From GCA-002282575 sp964606405 (lineage in GTDB: Bacteria; Pseudomonadota; Gammaproteobacteria; Thiomicrospirales; Thiomicrospiraceae), in the NCBI GenBank assembly GCA_964606405.1, contig CAZSGH010000018.1, positions 1 to 57,558 on the forward strand: a stretch of DNA of 57,558 nt, given 5' to 3'. The notes under the pieces are model-generated. The model was not told the DNA's origin, did not search any database, and saw only the letters and a list, made by a program, of their open reading frames with translations. Shown here piece after piece: positions 8,596 through 15,912 of the stretch (the stretch's first letter is position 1; each line of letters opens with the position of its first letter). Made by a program: the position numbers and the translations under genes.

Positions 8596-9093
8596 ATGAA
8601 AAAAATGATGACACGCTTGTCGGTGATGACGTTAGTGTTAATGAGTCAACTTGCTGGTGCTGCAACCATCGGTGCTTTGGTCGATGGTCAAGTGATGGCT
8701 ATCGCTGTTAAAGAAGGCGATAAAGTGTCGAAAGGGCAACTGTTGCTAGAGGTGGATGCTAGAGCGCAACAGGCACGTATTGCTCAACTTAAATCAAAGC
8801 TAAGATTGGCTGAGTTAGAGCTTAAAGATGCAAAGATTGATTTTGAAGCAGAAAAAGCCTTATTTGATCAAAGCGCAACGGCAAAGCGTCGTTATGACGC
8901 CGCAGTGTTGGTTAATGATCGTGCGATGGCTAAAGTTGATGTGTTGCGTAATGAGCTGTCTGAAGCGACAGCAAAGCTTGATTATCATCTTATTAAAGCC
9001 CCTTTCGATGCAACGATTAGCAAGCTGTGGGTTCAGAATGGTGACACCGTTTTCCATGAGAACCAAAAGTTACTTGAATTAGAGGCAAAATAA
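8596..9093 (+). CDS. Minimal HlyD/AcrA-type periplasmic adaptor
   Basis: This 165-residue protein has a signal peptide (to about residue 22, QLAGA). It then has half of a lipoyl/biotinyl fold (GALVDGQVMAIAVKEGDKVSKGQLLLEVD), a coiled-coil hairpin of about 65 residues, and the other half (LDYHLIKAPFDATISKLWVQNGDTV). These are the adaptor units that dock on TolC-family channels. The beta-barrel and membrane-proximal domains that contact an inner-membrane pump are missing: typical adaptors have 330-420 residues. The sequence ends cleanly after the second lipoyl half, so this looks like a genuinely short form rather than a truncation. The stop codon overlaps the next start (TAATG). Confidence 0.8.
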   Translation: MKKMMTRLSVMTLVLMSQLAGAATIGALVDGQVMAIAVKEGDKVSKGQLLLEVDARAQQARIAQLKSKLRLAELELKDAKIDFEAEKALFDQSATAKRRYDAAVLVNDRAMAKVDVLRNELSEATAKLDYHLIKAPFDATISKLWVQNGDTVFHENQKLLELEAK

Positions 9094-9392
9094 TGACGCA
9101 ACAGTTGAAAGTGCGCATACAGTTTATGCGCCAGTATTGGAAGCTTGCGATTCATTTGATTTTCAAAACCAAGCATTTTGGTGTTAATAACGATTGGTGG
9201 GCAGCACATGCCTCGCCAATTGGTTGGAGTTGCGGACAAAAGTTGTGGGGCGTTGTAACGGTGATGCCGATTTGGCGTAATTATCAATCGATGAAAGTGC
9301 GTTCGTGCTTAGGTTGGATCCCGAGTGATGATGCAGATGCTTTGGGGTTTTCTAAAGAAATTCTCGGAGGCAATCATGTCGGGAACCGCTAA
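9093..9392 (+). CDS. Unknown tryptophan-rich 99-residue protein
   Basis: I do not recognise this family. The product is basic and aromatic, with tryptophans spread throughout (for example NNDWWAAHASPIGWSCG) and two cysteines. There is no signal peptide and no clear membrane helix. The ATG overlaps the stop of the HlyD-like gene, which suggests translational coupling and a link to the adaptor/TolC/thioredoxin cluster. The last codons and the TAA stop fall inside the left edge of a family A repeat (GGGAACCGCTAAAA), so the original C-terminus may have been replaced when the element inserted. Confidence 0.55.
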   Translation: MTQQLKVRIQFMRQYWKLAIHLIFKTKHFGVNNDWWAAHASPIGWSCGQKLWGVVTVMPIWRNYQSMKVRSCLGWIPSDDADALGFSKEILGGNHVGNR

Positions 9393-9518
9393 AATCTAGC
9401 TTCGCTCGTTTTTAGACTTCCCAAATTTATTTTTTAGCTGAAGGAAGGGGGCGAAGATTTCGCTACATGCCATGTTCAGTAACCCCTTCCTCCAGACCTC
9501 CTACCCATTTGACTAGAG
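9381..9518 (+). repeat. Family A intergenic repeat, copy 5
   Basis: GGGAACCGCTAAAA, then CTTCGCTCG-TTTTTAGACTT, TTTTTTAGCTGAAGGAAGGG, a variable middle, CCCCTTCCTCCAGACCTCC and TACCCATT. It is nearly colinear with copy 3. Its left edge supplies the stop codon of the preceding 99-residue gene. Confidence 0.82.
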
Positions 9519-9524
9519 GTTCTT

Positions 9525-9875
9525 ATGTCATCCAATGTATATTGTTTAGCGCAGTTTTTACCTAAGGCGGGGAAGGAGCGGGAGGTTTTTCGCTTATTAC
9601 AAGCTTTAGAACCGAACACCTTGCGTGAAGATGGCTGTATTCAGTATCGCGTCACACGTTTGGCAAGTAATCCGAATGCGGATGGTGAAAGTTTTCCGAT
9701 TGTCTTTAATGAAATCTGGCGTGATGAAGTAGCATTTAATGCTCACTGCCAACGACAAGAAATCGTCGACTTTTTTGCCAAGTATTGCGAGGCAGATGAT
9801 GGGTTGATCGAAAAGTGGAATGTCTGTGTCTATACGGATGAGCCACTGGATTATGATGCGCCTGTGTTTTCTTAA
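9525..9875 (+). CDS. ABM-domain (antibiotic biosynthesis monooxygenase/YgiN-like) protein
   Basis: This 116-residue protein has the dimeric alpha+beta barrel fold of the ABM superfamily. The sequence opens with a beta strand and a helix (YCLAQFLPKAGKEREVFRLLQALEPNTLREDGCIQY) and continues with FNEIWRDEVAFNAHCQ, a family signature. Members act as small oxygenases, quinol monooxygenases or haem-degrading enzymes. No haem-binding signature is evident and the substrate is unknown. It is a lone gene between a repeat and a bidirectional terminator shared with fabI. Confidence 0.8.
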   Translation: MSSNVYCLAQFLPKAGKEREVFRLLQALEPNTLREDGCIQYRVTRLASNPNADGESFPIVFNEIWRDEVAFNAHCQRQEIVDFFAKYCEADDGLIEKWNVCVYTDEPLDYDAPVFS

Positions 9876-9899
9876 GGGATTTCTTAGGTTGTCGATAGT

Positions 9900-9927
9900 A
9901 AAAAGCCCAGTTTTCACTGGGCTTTTT
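9900..9927. terminator. Bidirectional rho-independent terminator
   Basis: AAAAAGCCCAGT (9900-9911), loop TTTC, ACTGGGCTTTTT (9916-9927): a perfect 12-bp stem with A- and T-runs on both sides. It serves the ABM gene on the plus strand and fabI on the minus strand, which converge here. Confidence 0.93.
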
Positions 9928-9946
9928 GTCGTCACGAGAGCAGGTT

Positions 9947-10726
9947 TTAGACTGCAGCCGTGATATTAAAGCCACCATCCACATAAATGACGTGACCTGT
10001 AATACCCGTTGATAAGTCAGACGCTAAGAAAGCAGCGGTATTACCGACTTCTTCGATGGTGACGTTTTTACCTGTTGGGGTCATTTCAGCCGCTTTATCC
10101 AGCAATGAACGGAAGTCTTTAATGCCGCTTGCCGCTAAGGTACGAATAGGACCTGCAGAAATGCTGTTGACACGAATGCCATCTTTGCCCAAGTCGACGG
10201 CTAAGTAGCGTGTGGTTGCTTCTAACGCAGCTTTAGCAATACCCATGGTGTTGTAGTTAGGAACGGCGCGAACAGCACCTAAGTAAGACAGGTTGATGAT
10301 GCTGCCTTGACGACCTTGCATGAGTGGGTAGGCGGCTTTTGTTAAGGCTGTTAAGCTATAAACGCTCACTTCCATTGCTGTGTGAAAGCCTTCGCGGGTG
10401 CCGTTTTCGATGTATTTACCTTCGAGTTCGTTTTTCGGTGCATAGGCAATACTATGTACTAAAATGTCGAAACCATCTGCCCAAACGCCTTTAATGCCTT
10501 CCATGCAAGCAGCAATTTGCTCATCGCTCGTGGCATCTAATGGGAAAATAGCGGGGCTGTTTAATTCAGCTGCTGCCGATTCGACACGGCTTTTCAGCTT
10601 GTCGTTTTGGTAAGTCAAAATGACTTCTGCACCAAAGGCGCGAAGTTGTTTGGCGATACCCCAAGCGATTGAACGATCATTGGCAACACCAACGACAAGG
10701 GCGCGTTTATTGGCTAGAAAACTCAT
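9947..10726 (-). CDS. fabI: Enoyl-[acyl-carrier-protein] reductase (NADH)
   Basis: This 259-residue short-chain dehydrogenase carries out the last reduction step of type II fatty acid synthesis. The N-terminal nucleotide site has the FabI form GVANDRSIAWGIAK. The catalytic pair is Tyr and Lys in NLSYLGAVRAVPNYNTMGIAKAALE, with the FabI Tyr-x6-Lys spacing. The C-terminus VIYVDGGFNI is typical. The ATG is preceded by AGGAGT. Length and motifs are standard, so a triclosan-sensitive NADH-type FabI is expected. It is transcribed divergently from the DUF45/Yej operon. Confidence 0.96.
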   Translation of the reverse strand: MSFLANKRALVVGVANDRSIAWGIAKQLRAFGAEVILTYQNDKLKSRVESAAAELNSPAIFPLDATSDEQIAACMEGIKGVWADGFDILVHSIAYAPKNELEGKYIENGTREGFHTAMEVSVYSLTALTKAAYPLMQGRQGSIINLSYLGAVRAVPNYNTMGIAKAALEATTRYLAVDLGKDGIRVNSISAGPIRTLAASGIKDFRSLLDKAAEMTPTGKNVTIEEVGNTAAFLASDLSTGITGHVIYVDGGFNITAAV

Positions 10727-10758
10727 GAGTGACTCCTGTATTGTAGACTGTTTGCGGT

Positions 10759-10764
10759 ATTATA
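10759..10764 (-). promoter_or_regulatory. Likely -10 box of fabI
   Basis: On the minus strand this reads TATAAT, 33-38 nt upstream of the fabI ATG. The corresponding -35 is poor. An overlapping TATTAT on the plus strand (10758-10763) could serve the divergent operon, whose GTG start lies 21 bp on. Confidence 0.5.
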
Positions 10765-10783
10765 GCCCGATGTGTGTTTTTAG

Positions 10784-11575
10784 GTGTATAAAAGGGCGTT
10801 TTTCGTGTCTTGGCTAAACTGGTTAACCCCCCGTCAAAAAACGGTAACAACAAAAGCGGTCATGCAAGAAAGTCAGCTTCTTGTTGCCGATATGGCTGTG
10901 CGCGTCATTCGCAAGCCGATTAAGCATCTGCACTTGCGGATGGTGCCACCAGATGCCTCGGTACAGGTGTCAGCACCCTTGCATCTATCGGATGAGCGGA
11001 TTCGTTTAACAGTTTTGGAACGCTTAACGTGGATAAAAGCACGGCAGGCGGCATTTGCGACGCGTGCTGTGCCAGCGGTTAAGCAATACGTTACGGGTGA
11101 AATGCATTATTATTGTGGTCAGCCTTATCGTTTGGTAGTGATTGAAGGCGTGGGAAAACAGCAGGTGGTGTTAAACGGTGATGTGTTGCAGATGACCGTA
11201 GCGGTTGCGTCGAGCCTTGAAAAGCGTGCCGCTCTGATGGATACCTTTTATCGTACAACATTGAAAACCAAGATGCCTGTTTTGTTGGCAAAGTGGCAAC
11301 CGATCATGGGGGTTCAGGCAAATGACTGGGGCATTAAAGCAATGAAAACGCGATGGGGCACGTGTAATACCCGCGATAAGCGTATTTGGTTAAGCTTGAT
11401 GCTGGCAAAAACACCCGTTGAATGTATCGAATATGTACTGGTGCATGAGTTGGTGCATCTGTTAGAACGTAATCATACGCCGCGTTTTCATGCCCTTATG
11501 ACACAATTTTTACCGCACTGGCCAGCGTTAAAGCAGCAATTAAATCAATCGGCACGCAGCGAGTTGATGTTATGA
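10784..11575 (+). CDS. YgjP-like zinc metallopeptidase domain protein (DUF45)
   Basis: This product of up to 263 residues belongs to the YgjP/DUF45 group. The zinc-binding helix VHELVHLLERNHTPRF near residue 222 is preceded by the family segment KTRWGTCNTRDKRIWLSLML. The HExxH form and downstream His/Arg resemble SprT and WLM peptidases, but activity and substrate are unproven. The longest form begins with GTG at 10784. GTG at 10805 and ATG at 10862 are alternatives, and the first 25 residues look non-conserved. Its stop overlaps the ATG of the substrate-binding protein, so it is the first gene of the importer operon. Confidence 0.85.
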   Translation: MYKRAFFVSWLNWLTPRQKTVTTKAVMQESQLLVADMAVRVIRKPIKHLHLRMVPPDASVQVSAPLHLSDERIRLTVLERLTWIKARQAAFATRAVPAVKQYVTGEMHYYCGQPYRLVVIEGVGKQQVVLNGDVLQMTVAVASSLEKRAALMDTFYRTTLKTKMPVLLAKWQPIMGVQANDWGIKAMKTRWGTCNTRDKRIWLSLMLAKTPVECIEYVLVHELVHLLERNHTPRFHALMTQFLPHWPALKQQLNQSARSELML

Positions 11576-13563
11576 AGTGGTTAGTAATACTGGTATGTTT
11601 GTGGTCGCTGTCGGTGCAGGCGGCATGGAATAATCCTTATCCACGTGGTTGGGTGCATGAAAATACCTTGTTTTCGGCGTTTTCGGCAGCACCTAAAACC
11701 CTCGATCCTGTGAAGTCTTACAGCAGTAACGAGATGGTGTTTTTAGGCAATATTGTCGAGCCGCCGTTGCAATATCATTATCTGAAACGCCCGTATCAGC
11801 TAGAGCCACTGATCTTAACCAACATGCCAACCGTGCATTATGATGCCGCAGCCGACATCAGTGAATATACGCTGCATTTGCGTGATGATGTTGCCTATGC
11901 CCCTCATGCCGCTTTTGGGTCACAGAAGCGTTTGGTGACAGCAACCGATTTAGCCTACGCGATTGCACGCATGGCTGATAGACGCAACGGTTCGCCGATT
12001 TTGGATATGATGTTGCCGCTTATTGTCGGTATGGATGCGCAAGTCAAAGCCTTGTCGGCGTTGCCGAAAAGTGATGTGTGGCGCGATTATCGTGGCTTGC
12101 AGCCGAGTGGTGTTGAGGTGGTTGATGAGCGTACCTTAATCATTCGTTTGCATGGGGTTTATCCGCCCTTTATGTATTGGTTAGCCATGCCGTTTTTTGC
12201 GCCGATTCCGTGGGAAGTCGATCAGTATTATGCGCAAGCGGGGATGAAAGAGAAGAATCAGTCTTGGGGTTGGCAACCCGTGGGATCGGGGGCTTATTAT
12301 CTGAGCGAGAACAATCCTAACCGTCGTATGGTGTTACAGCGCAACCCCCATTTTCATCACGATATTTATCCAACCGAAGCGACTGCAGATATGCCGTCTG
12401 AATTGTTGAAGGATGCAGGTAAAACCTTGCCTTTTATTGATCGCGTTGTCTTTGCGTTAGAAAAAGAAGCGGTGCCTTATTGGGGTAAGTTCTTACAGGG
12501 CTATTATGATGCTTCGGGTGTGTCGAGCGAAGTGTTCGATCAAGCCATCGTGTTGGACAGTCAGGGTGCGCTGAGTTTAACGCCTGAAATGAAAGCCAAA
12601 GGCATGCGGTTATTGTCGAGTGTTGCCACCAGTTCGTCGTATATGGGCTTTAATATGCGTGATGCGATTGTCGGACAGGCTGGCGGGGATAAAGCCAAAT
12701 GGTTGCGTCAGGCGATTAGCATTGCGGTGGATTATGAAGAAGATGTGGCGATTTTTCAGAATGGACGGGGTGTGGTGGCGCAGGGTGTTGTGCCTCCTGG
12801 AATTGCTGGCGCAAGCAGTGATTGCAACCCAACAACGCATGTCGATCAAACGGGTAAGTGTGTGCGTCGTCCGATGAGCGACGCCAAAGCTCTGTTAGTC
12901 AAAGCGGGCTATCCCGATGGCGTTGATCCAGCAACGGGGAAGGCGTTGGTGTTGTATTACGATACGGTCAGTACAGGCGCGGACGATAAAGCAACCTTAG
13001 ATTGGATGCGTAAACAGTTCGCCAAGTTGGGTATTCAACTGGTCATTCGCTCGACCGATTACAACCGTTTTCAAGAAAAAATGATGGCAGGGAATGCGCA
13101 GATTTTCACATGGGGCTGGAATGCCGATTATCCTGATGCTGAAAACTTTCTGTTTTTACTCGCCAGTAGCAATGCCAAGGTCGATAAAGGGGGCGAAAAC
13201 GCCAGTAATTACGCCAATCCTAAATTTGATGAACTTTACGAAAAGATTGCACGCATGGAAGACAGTCAAGAACGTCGAGATTTAATTGAAAAAGCCGTTG
13301 CCATCGTGCGTGAAGATGCGCCTTGGATTTGGGGTTTTCATCCGCAAAACGTGAGTTTGTTTCATGGTTGGGTCGGTAATGTGTACCCGAATTTAATGGC
13401 AAACAATACCTTGAAATATCGCAAGCTAGATGTGGGTGCGCGAGAGCAAGCGCAAGATGCGTGGAATCAACCTGTGTTGTGGCCGTTTGCGCTGTTATTA
13501 CTGTTGGGGGTTACGCTTGTCGGAGCGCTTTGGAGAAGGCAACAACAGGAGCAAACATCATGA
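11572..13563 (+). CDS. yejA: ABC peptide importer substrate-binding protein, YejA-like, with C-terminal membrane anchor
   Basis: This 663-residue family 5 extracellular solute-binding protein has a signal peptide ending SVQAAW. The mature protein begins with ENTLFSAFSAAPKTLDPVKSY, the usual lobe I strand, and contains TWGWNADYPDAENFLFLLASSN in lobe II. The order binding protein, two permeases, double ATPase matches YejABEF, which imports peptides including microcin C-like compounds. Unusually, the C-terminus carries a hydrophobic helix (WPFALLLLLGVTLVGALW) followed by RRQQQEQ, which would tether the protein to the inner membrane. The start overlaps the DUF45 gene and the stop overlaps the first permease. 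The substrate is inferred only from the gene set. Confidence 0.85.
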   Translation: MKWLVILVCLWSLSVQAAWNNPYPRGWVHENTLFSAFSAAPKTLDPVKSYSSNEMVFLGNIVEPPLQYHYLKRPYQLEPLILTNMPTVHYDAAADISEYTLHLRDDVAYAPHAAFGSQKRLVTATDLAYAIARMADRRNGSPILDMMLPLIVGMDAQVKALSALPKSDVWRDYRGLQPSGVEVVDERTLIIRLHGVYPPFMYWLAMPFFAPIPWEVDQYYAQAGMKEKNQSWGWQPVGSGAYYLSENNPNRRMVLQRNPHFHHDIYPTEATADMPSELLKDAGKTLPFIDRVVFALEKEAVPYWGKFLQGYYDASGVSSEVFDQAIVLDSQGALSLTPEMKAKGMRLLSSVATSSSYMGFNMRDAIVGQAGGDKAKWLRQAISIAVDYEEDVAIFQNGRGVVAQGVVPPGIAGASSDCNPTTHVDQTGKCVRRPMSDAKALLVKAGYPDGVDPATGKALVLYYDTVSTGADDKATLDWMRKQFAKLGIQLVIRSTDYNRFQEKMMAGNAQIFTWGWNADYPDAENFLFLLASSNAKVDKGGENASNYANPKFDELYEKIARMEDSQERRDLIEKAVAIVREDAPWIWGFHPQNVSLFHGWVGNVYPNLMANNTLKYRKLDVGAREQAQDAWNQPVLWPFALLLLLGVTLVGALWRRQQQEQTS

Positions 13564-14543
13564 CCACCTATATTATCCGCCGATTACTCTGGCTATTGCC
13601 GATTTTACTGATGGTGAATTTACTCACTTTTGTGCTGTTTTTCGTTGTCAACTCGCCCGATGATATGGCGCGTGCGCAGCTTGGTAATAAGCATGTCACC
13701 GATGCCGCCATTGCTGCTTGGAAGGCATCACGTGGCTACGACTTGCCACTGCTGTGGAATAGCGCAGCGGCTGGATGGGAAAGCATGACGCAAACCATTT
13801 TTTGGCAAAAGTCGTTGCAGTTGATGGTGTTTAATTTTGGTGTTTCCGATGCAGGGCGAGCGATTGGTGCTGATATGAGTCAGCGCGCCTTGCCTTCGTT
13901 GATGCTTGCCTTGCCGACCTTTGTGTTGGGGCTGTTGGTGAACATTGTCTTGGCATTGGTGTTGGTGATGTTTCGTGGGCAATGGCTCGATAAAGCGGGG
14001 TTGGTGTTCACGGTCGTGCTAATGTCGATTTCGGGCTTATTTTTTATCATTGGTGGGCAGTACCTGTTTGCTAAAATGTGGCATTGGTTTCCGATTTCGG
14101 GCTACGAGCCAGATGCGGATATGTGGCGATTCTTGCTCTTGCCCGTTATGTTGGGCGTGATTGCAGGTATCGGTTCTGGTGTGCGCTGGTATCGCAGTAT
14201 TTTGCTCGAAGAGGCAGACAAAGACTTTACCCGTACCGCACGAGCGAAAGGATTAAGCCAGTGGCAGGTGATGCGTCGTCATGTGTTGCCCAATGGCATG
14301 TTGCCGATTTTAACAGGGGTCGTAGCTGTGTTGCCCTTGTTATTTATGGGTAGTTTGCTGATGGAGTCTTTCTTTGGTATCCCCGGACTGGGCAGTTATA
14401 CCATCGATGCGATTAACAGCCAAGATTTTGCCATTGTGCGTGCGATGGTGTATTTAGGTGCAGTGCTATATGTGTTTGGTTTATTGTTGACCGACCTCGC
14501 ATACGCCGCAGCCGACCCTCGTGTTCGTTTGGGGGATTCGTAA
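13560..14543 (+). CDS. yejB: ABC peptide importer permease, YejB-like
   Basis: This 327-residue inner-membrane permease belongs to the DppB/OppB/YejB group. It begins MTTYIIRRLLWLLPILLMVNLLTFVLFF, the standard first helix, and has the ATPase-coupling loop EADKDFTRTARAKGLSQWQVMRRHVLPNGMLPI near residue 220. I chose the ATG at 13560 because it overlaps the stop of the binding protein. An upstream in-frame start at 13461 would lie inside that gene. About six membrane helices are visible. It forms the translocation pore with the next gene product. Confidence 0.88.
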   Translation: MTTYIIRRLLWLLPILLMVNLLTFVLFFVVNSPDDMARAQLGNKHVTDAAIAAWKASRGYDLPLLWNSAAAGWESMTQTIFWQKSLQLMVFNFGVSDAGRAIGADMSQRALPSLMLALPTFVLGLLVNIVLALVLVMFRGQWLDKAGLVFTVVLMSISGLFFIIGGQYLFAKMWHWFPISGYEPDADMWRFLLLPVMLGVIAGIGSGVRWYRSILLEEADKDFTRTARAKGLSQWQVMRRHVLPNGMLPILTGVVAVLPLLFMGSLLMESFFGIPGLGSYTIDAINSQDFAIVRAMVYLGAVLYVFGLLLTDLAYAAADPRVRLGDS

Positions 14544-15857
14544 ATGCTTATCCTTTGGTCGGATTTGGTTGTTTGGCTGTTGGTTGCCAGTTTAATCGGC
14601 TTTGCGATTAGCCTTAAACGTGATGCCTTAGCGCGCGTGCGCTGGAAAGCAGTGATTCAAAGTCATACCGCGTTGGCATCGACGGTGATCTTGCTGTTCT
14701 TTGTGCTGATTGCGCTTGCTGATTCAATCCATTGGCGTACCAGCGATCCTTATCGTCCCGTCGTCAGTTTGTTAGATGTGTCGTTGGGTAATATCGCCAC
14801 GGGACAAGAAAAAAGCTATTCTGCGCCTTTTTCCGTGGTTGGCTTGTGGCAAGAAACCAAACAAGCGGATGATGGGCGTGTGCTTCGCGCCCCTGTGCGC
14901 TTAGGTCATGCTGGCGTGCATCTGGCAAAGGCTGACGATTTAGCAATGGATGTGGCAAAGAAAACGCTGATTTGGCTGATGATGGGCGCGTTTATTGCAG
15001 GATTCTTTATTTTATTATTGTCGCCATTAACCTTGTTTAGAACGCCCGATATTCCGTGGCGGACGGCAGCGATGACTTTGGTCATCATGGTTTCGCTGTT
15101 TGCTTGGCTGTGGGGGATGGGGCAGAGTTATCATGTATTAGGTACGGGTAAAGTCGGACAAGATGTGCTCTACGAGAGTTTTAAAGGGGTACGCACGGGT
15201 GTCCTCATCGGTGGCTTGACGACTTTGCTCACCTTGCCGTTTGCCATTGTGTTGGGTATTGCTGCTGGCTATTTTAAAGGCTGGGTCGATGATGCGGTGC
15301 AATATACCTACACCACGCTTAATGCGGTTCCTGGGGTGTTGCTGATTGCTAGTGCCATGCTGTTAGCGCAACTGTATTTGGCGCAACATGCCGAGCTGTT
15401 TGCCAGCGAGCAAGAACGCGCCGATGTCCGTTTATTGTTAGTTTGTTTGGTATTGGGGCTAACGGGTTGGACAGGGCTGGCGCGTATTTTACGAGCCGAA
15501 TCGCTTAAATTGCGCGAGATGGAGTTTGTTAAAGCTGCCAAAGCCTTTGGTGTGTCGCATTCGCGCATTATTGGACGACATTTATTGCCCAATGTCGGGC
15601 ACTTAGTACTTATTGCCGTGGTGCTTGATTTTAGCGGGCTGGTGTTGGCAGAAGCGGTGTTGTCTTATGTCGGTATTGGCGTTGATCCCACCATGCCCAG
15701 TTGGGGTAATATGATTAACCTTGCACGACAAGAACTGAATCGAGAACCTGTCGTGTGGTGGAACTTATTGGGCGCATTTGTCGGTATGTTTACCTTAGTA
15801 CTGTCGGCTAACTTATTAGCGGATAGAATTCAGCAGGTATTTAACCCCAGAGTATAG
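14544..15857 (+). CDS. yejE: ABC peptide importer permease, YejE-like
   Basis: This 437-residue permease of the DppC/OppC/YejE group begins directly after the yejB-like stop codon. The coupling loop LKLREMEFVKAAKAFGVSHSRIIGRHLLPNVGH and the LSYVGIGVDPTMPSWGNMI segment are typical. It is longer than usual YejE (about 340 residues) because of an extra N-terminal half: a helix near residues 10-25, another near 45-60, an extramembrane stretch of about 80 residues, and further helices before the conserved permease domain. Many YejE-like proteins have a large periplasmic loop, so this may be a variant of it. A palindromic repeat follows. Confidence 0.85.
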   Translation: MLILWSDLVVWLLVASLIGFAISLKRDALARVRWKAVIQSHTALASTVILLFFVLIALADSIHWRTSDPYRPVVSLLDVSLGNIATGQEKSYSAPFSVVGLWQETKQADDGRVLRAPVRLGHAGVHLAKADDLAMDVAKKTLIWLMMGAFIAGFFILLLSPLTLFRTPDIPWRTAAMTLVIMVSLFAWLWGMGQSYHVLGTGKVGQDVLYESFKGVRTGVLIGGLTTLLTLPFAIVLGIAAGYFKGWVDDAVQYTYTTLNAVPGVLLIASAMLLAQLYLAQHAELFASEQERADVRLLLVCLVLGLTGWTGLARILRAESLKLREMEFVKAAKAFGVSHSRIIGRHLLPNVGHLVLIAVVLDFSGLVLAEAVLSYVGIGVDPTMPSWGNMINLARQELNREPVVWWNLLGAFVGMFTLVLSANLLADRIQQVFNPRV

Positions 15858-15867
15858 TCTATTGTGC

Positions 15868-15906
15868 ACCTCTAAAAACGAGCGAAGCGAGGTTTTTAGA
15901 GGTTCC
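15868..15906. repeat. Family A short form, copy 6 (perfect palindrome)
   Basis: CCTCTAAAAAC (15869-15879) pairs perfectly with GTTTTTAGAGG (15892-15902) around a GAGCGAAGCGAG loop, with GTTCCC on the outer right edge. It is the left hairpin of family A without the rest. Placed between convergent genes, it could act as a terminator for both. Confidence 0.8.
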
Positions 15907-15912
15907 CTATTA

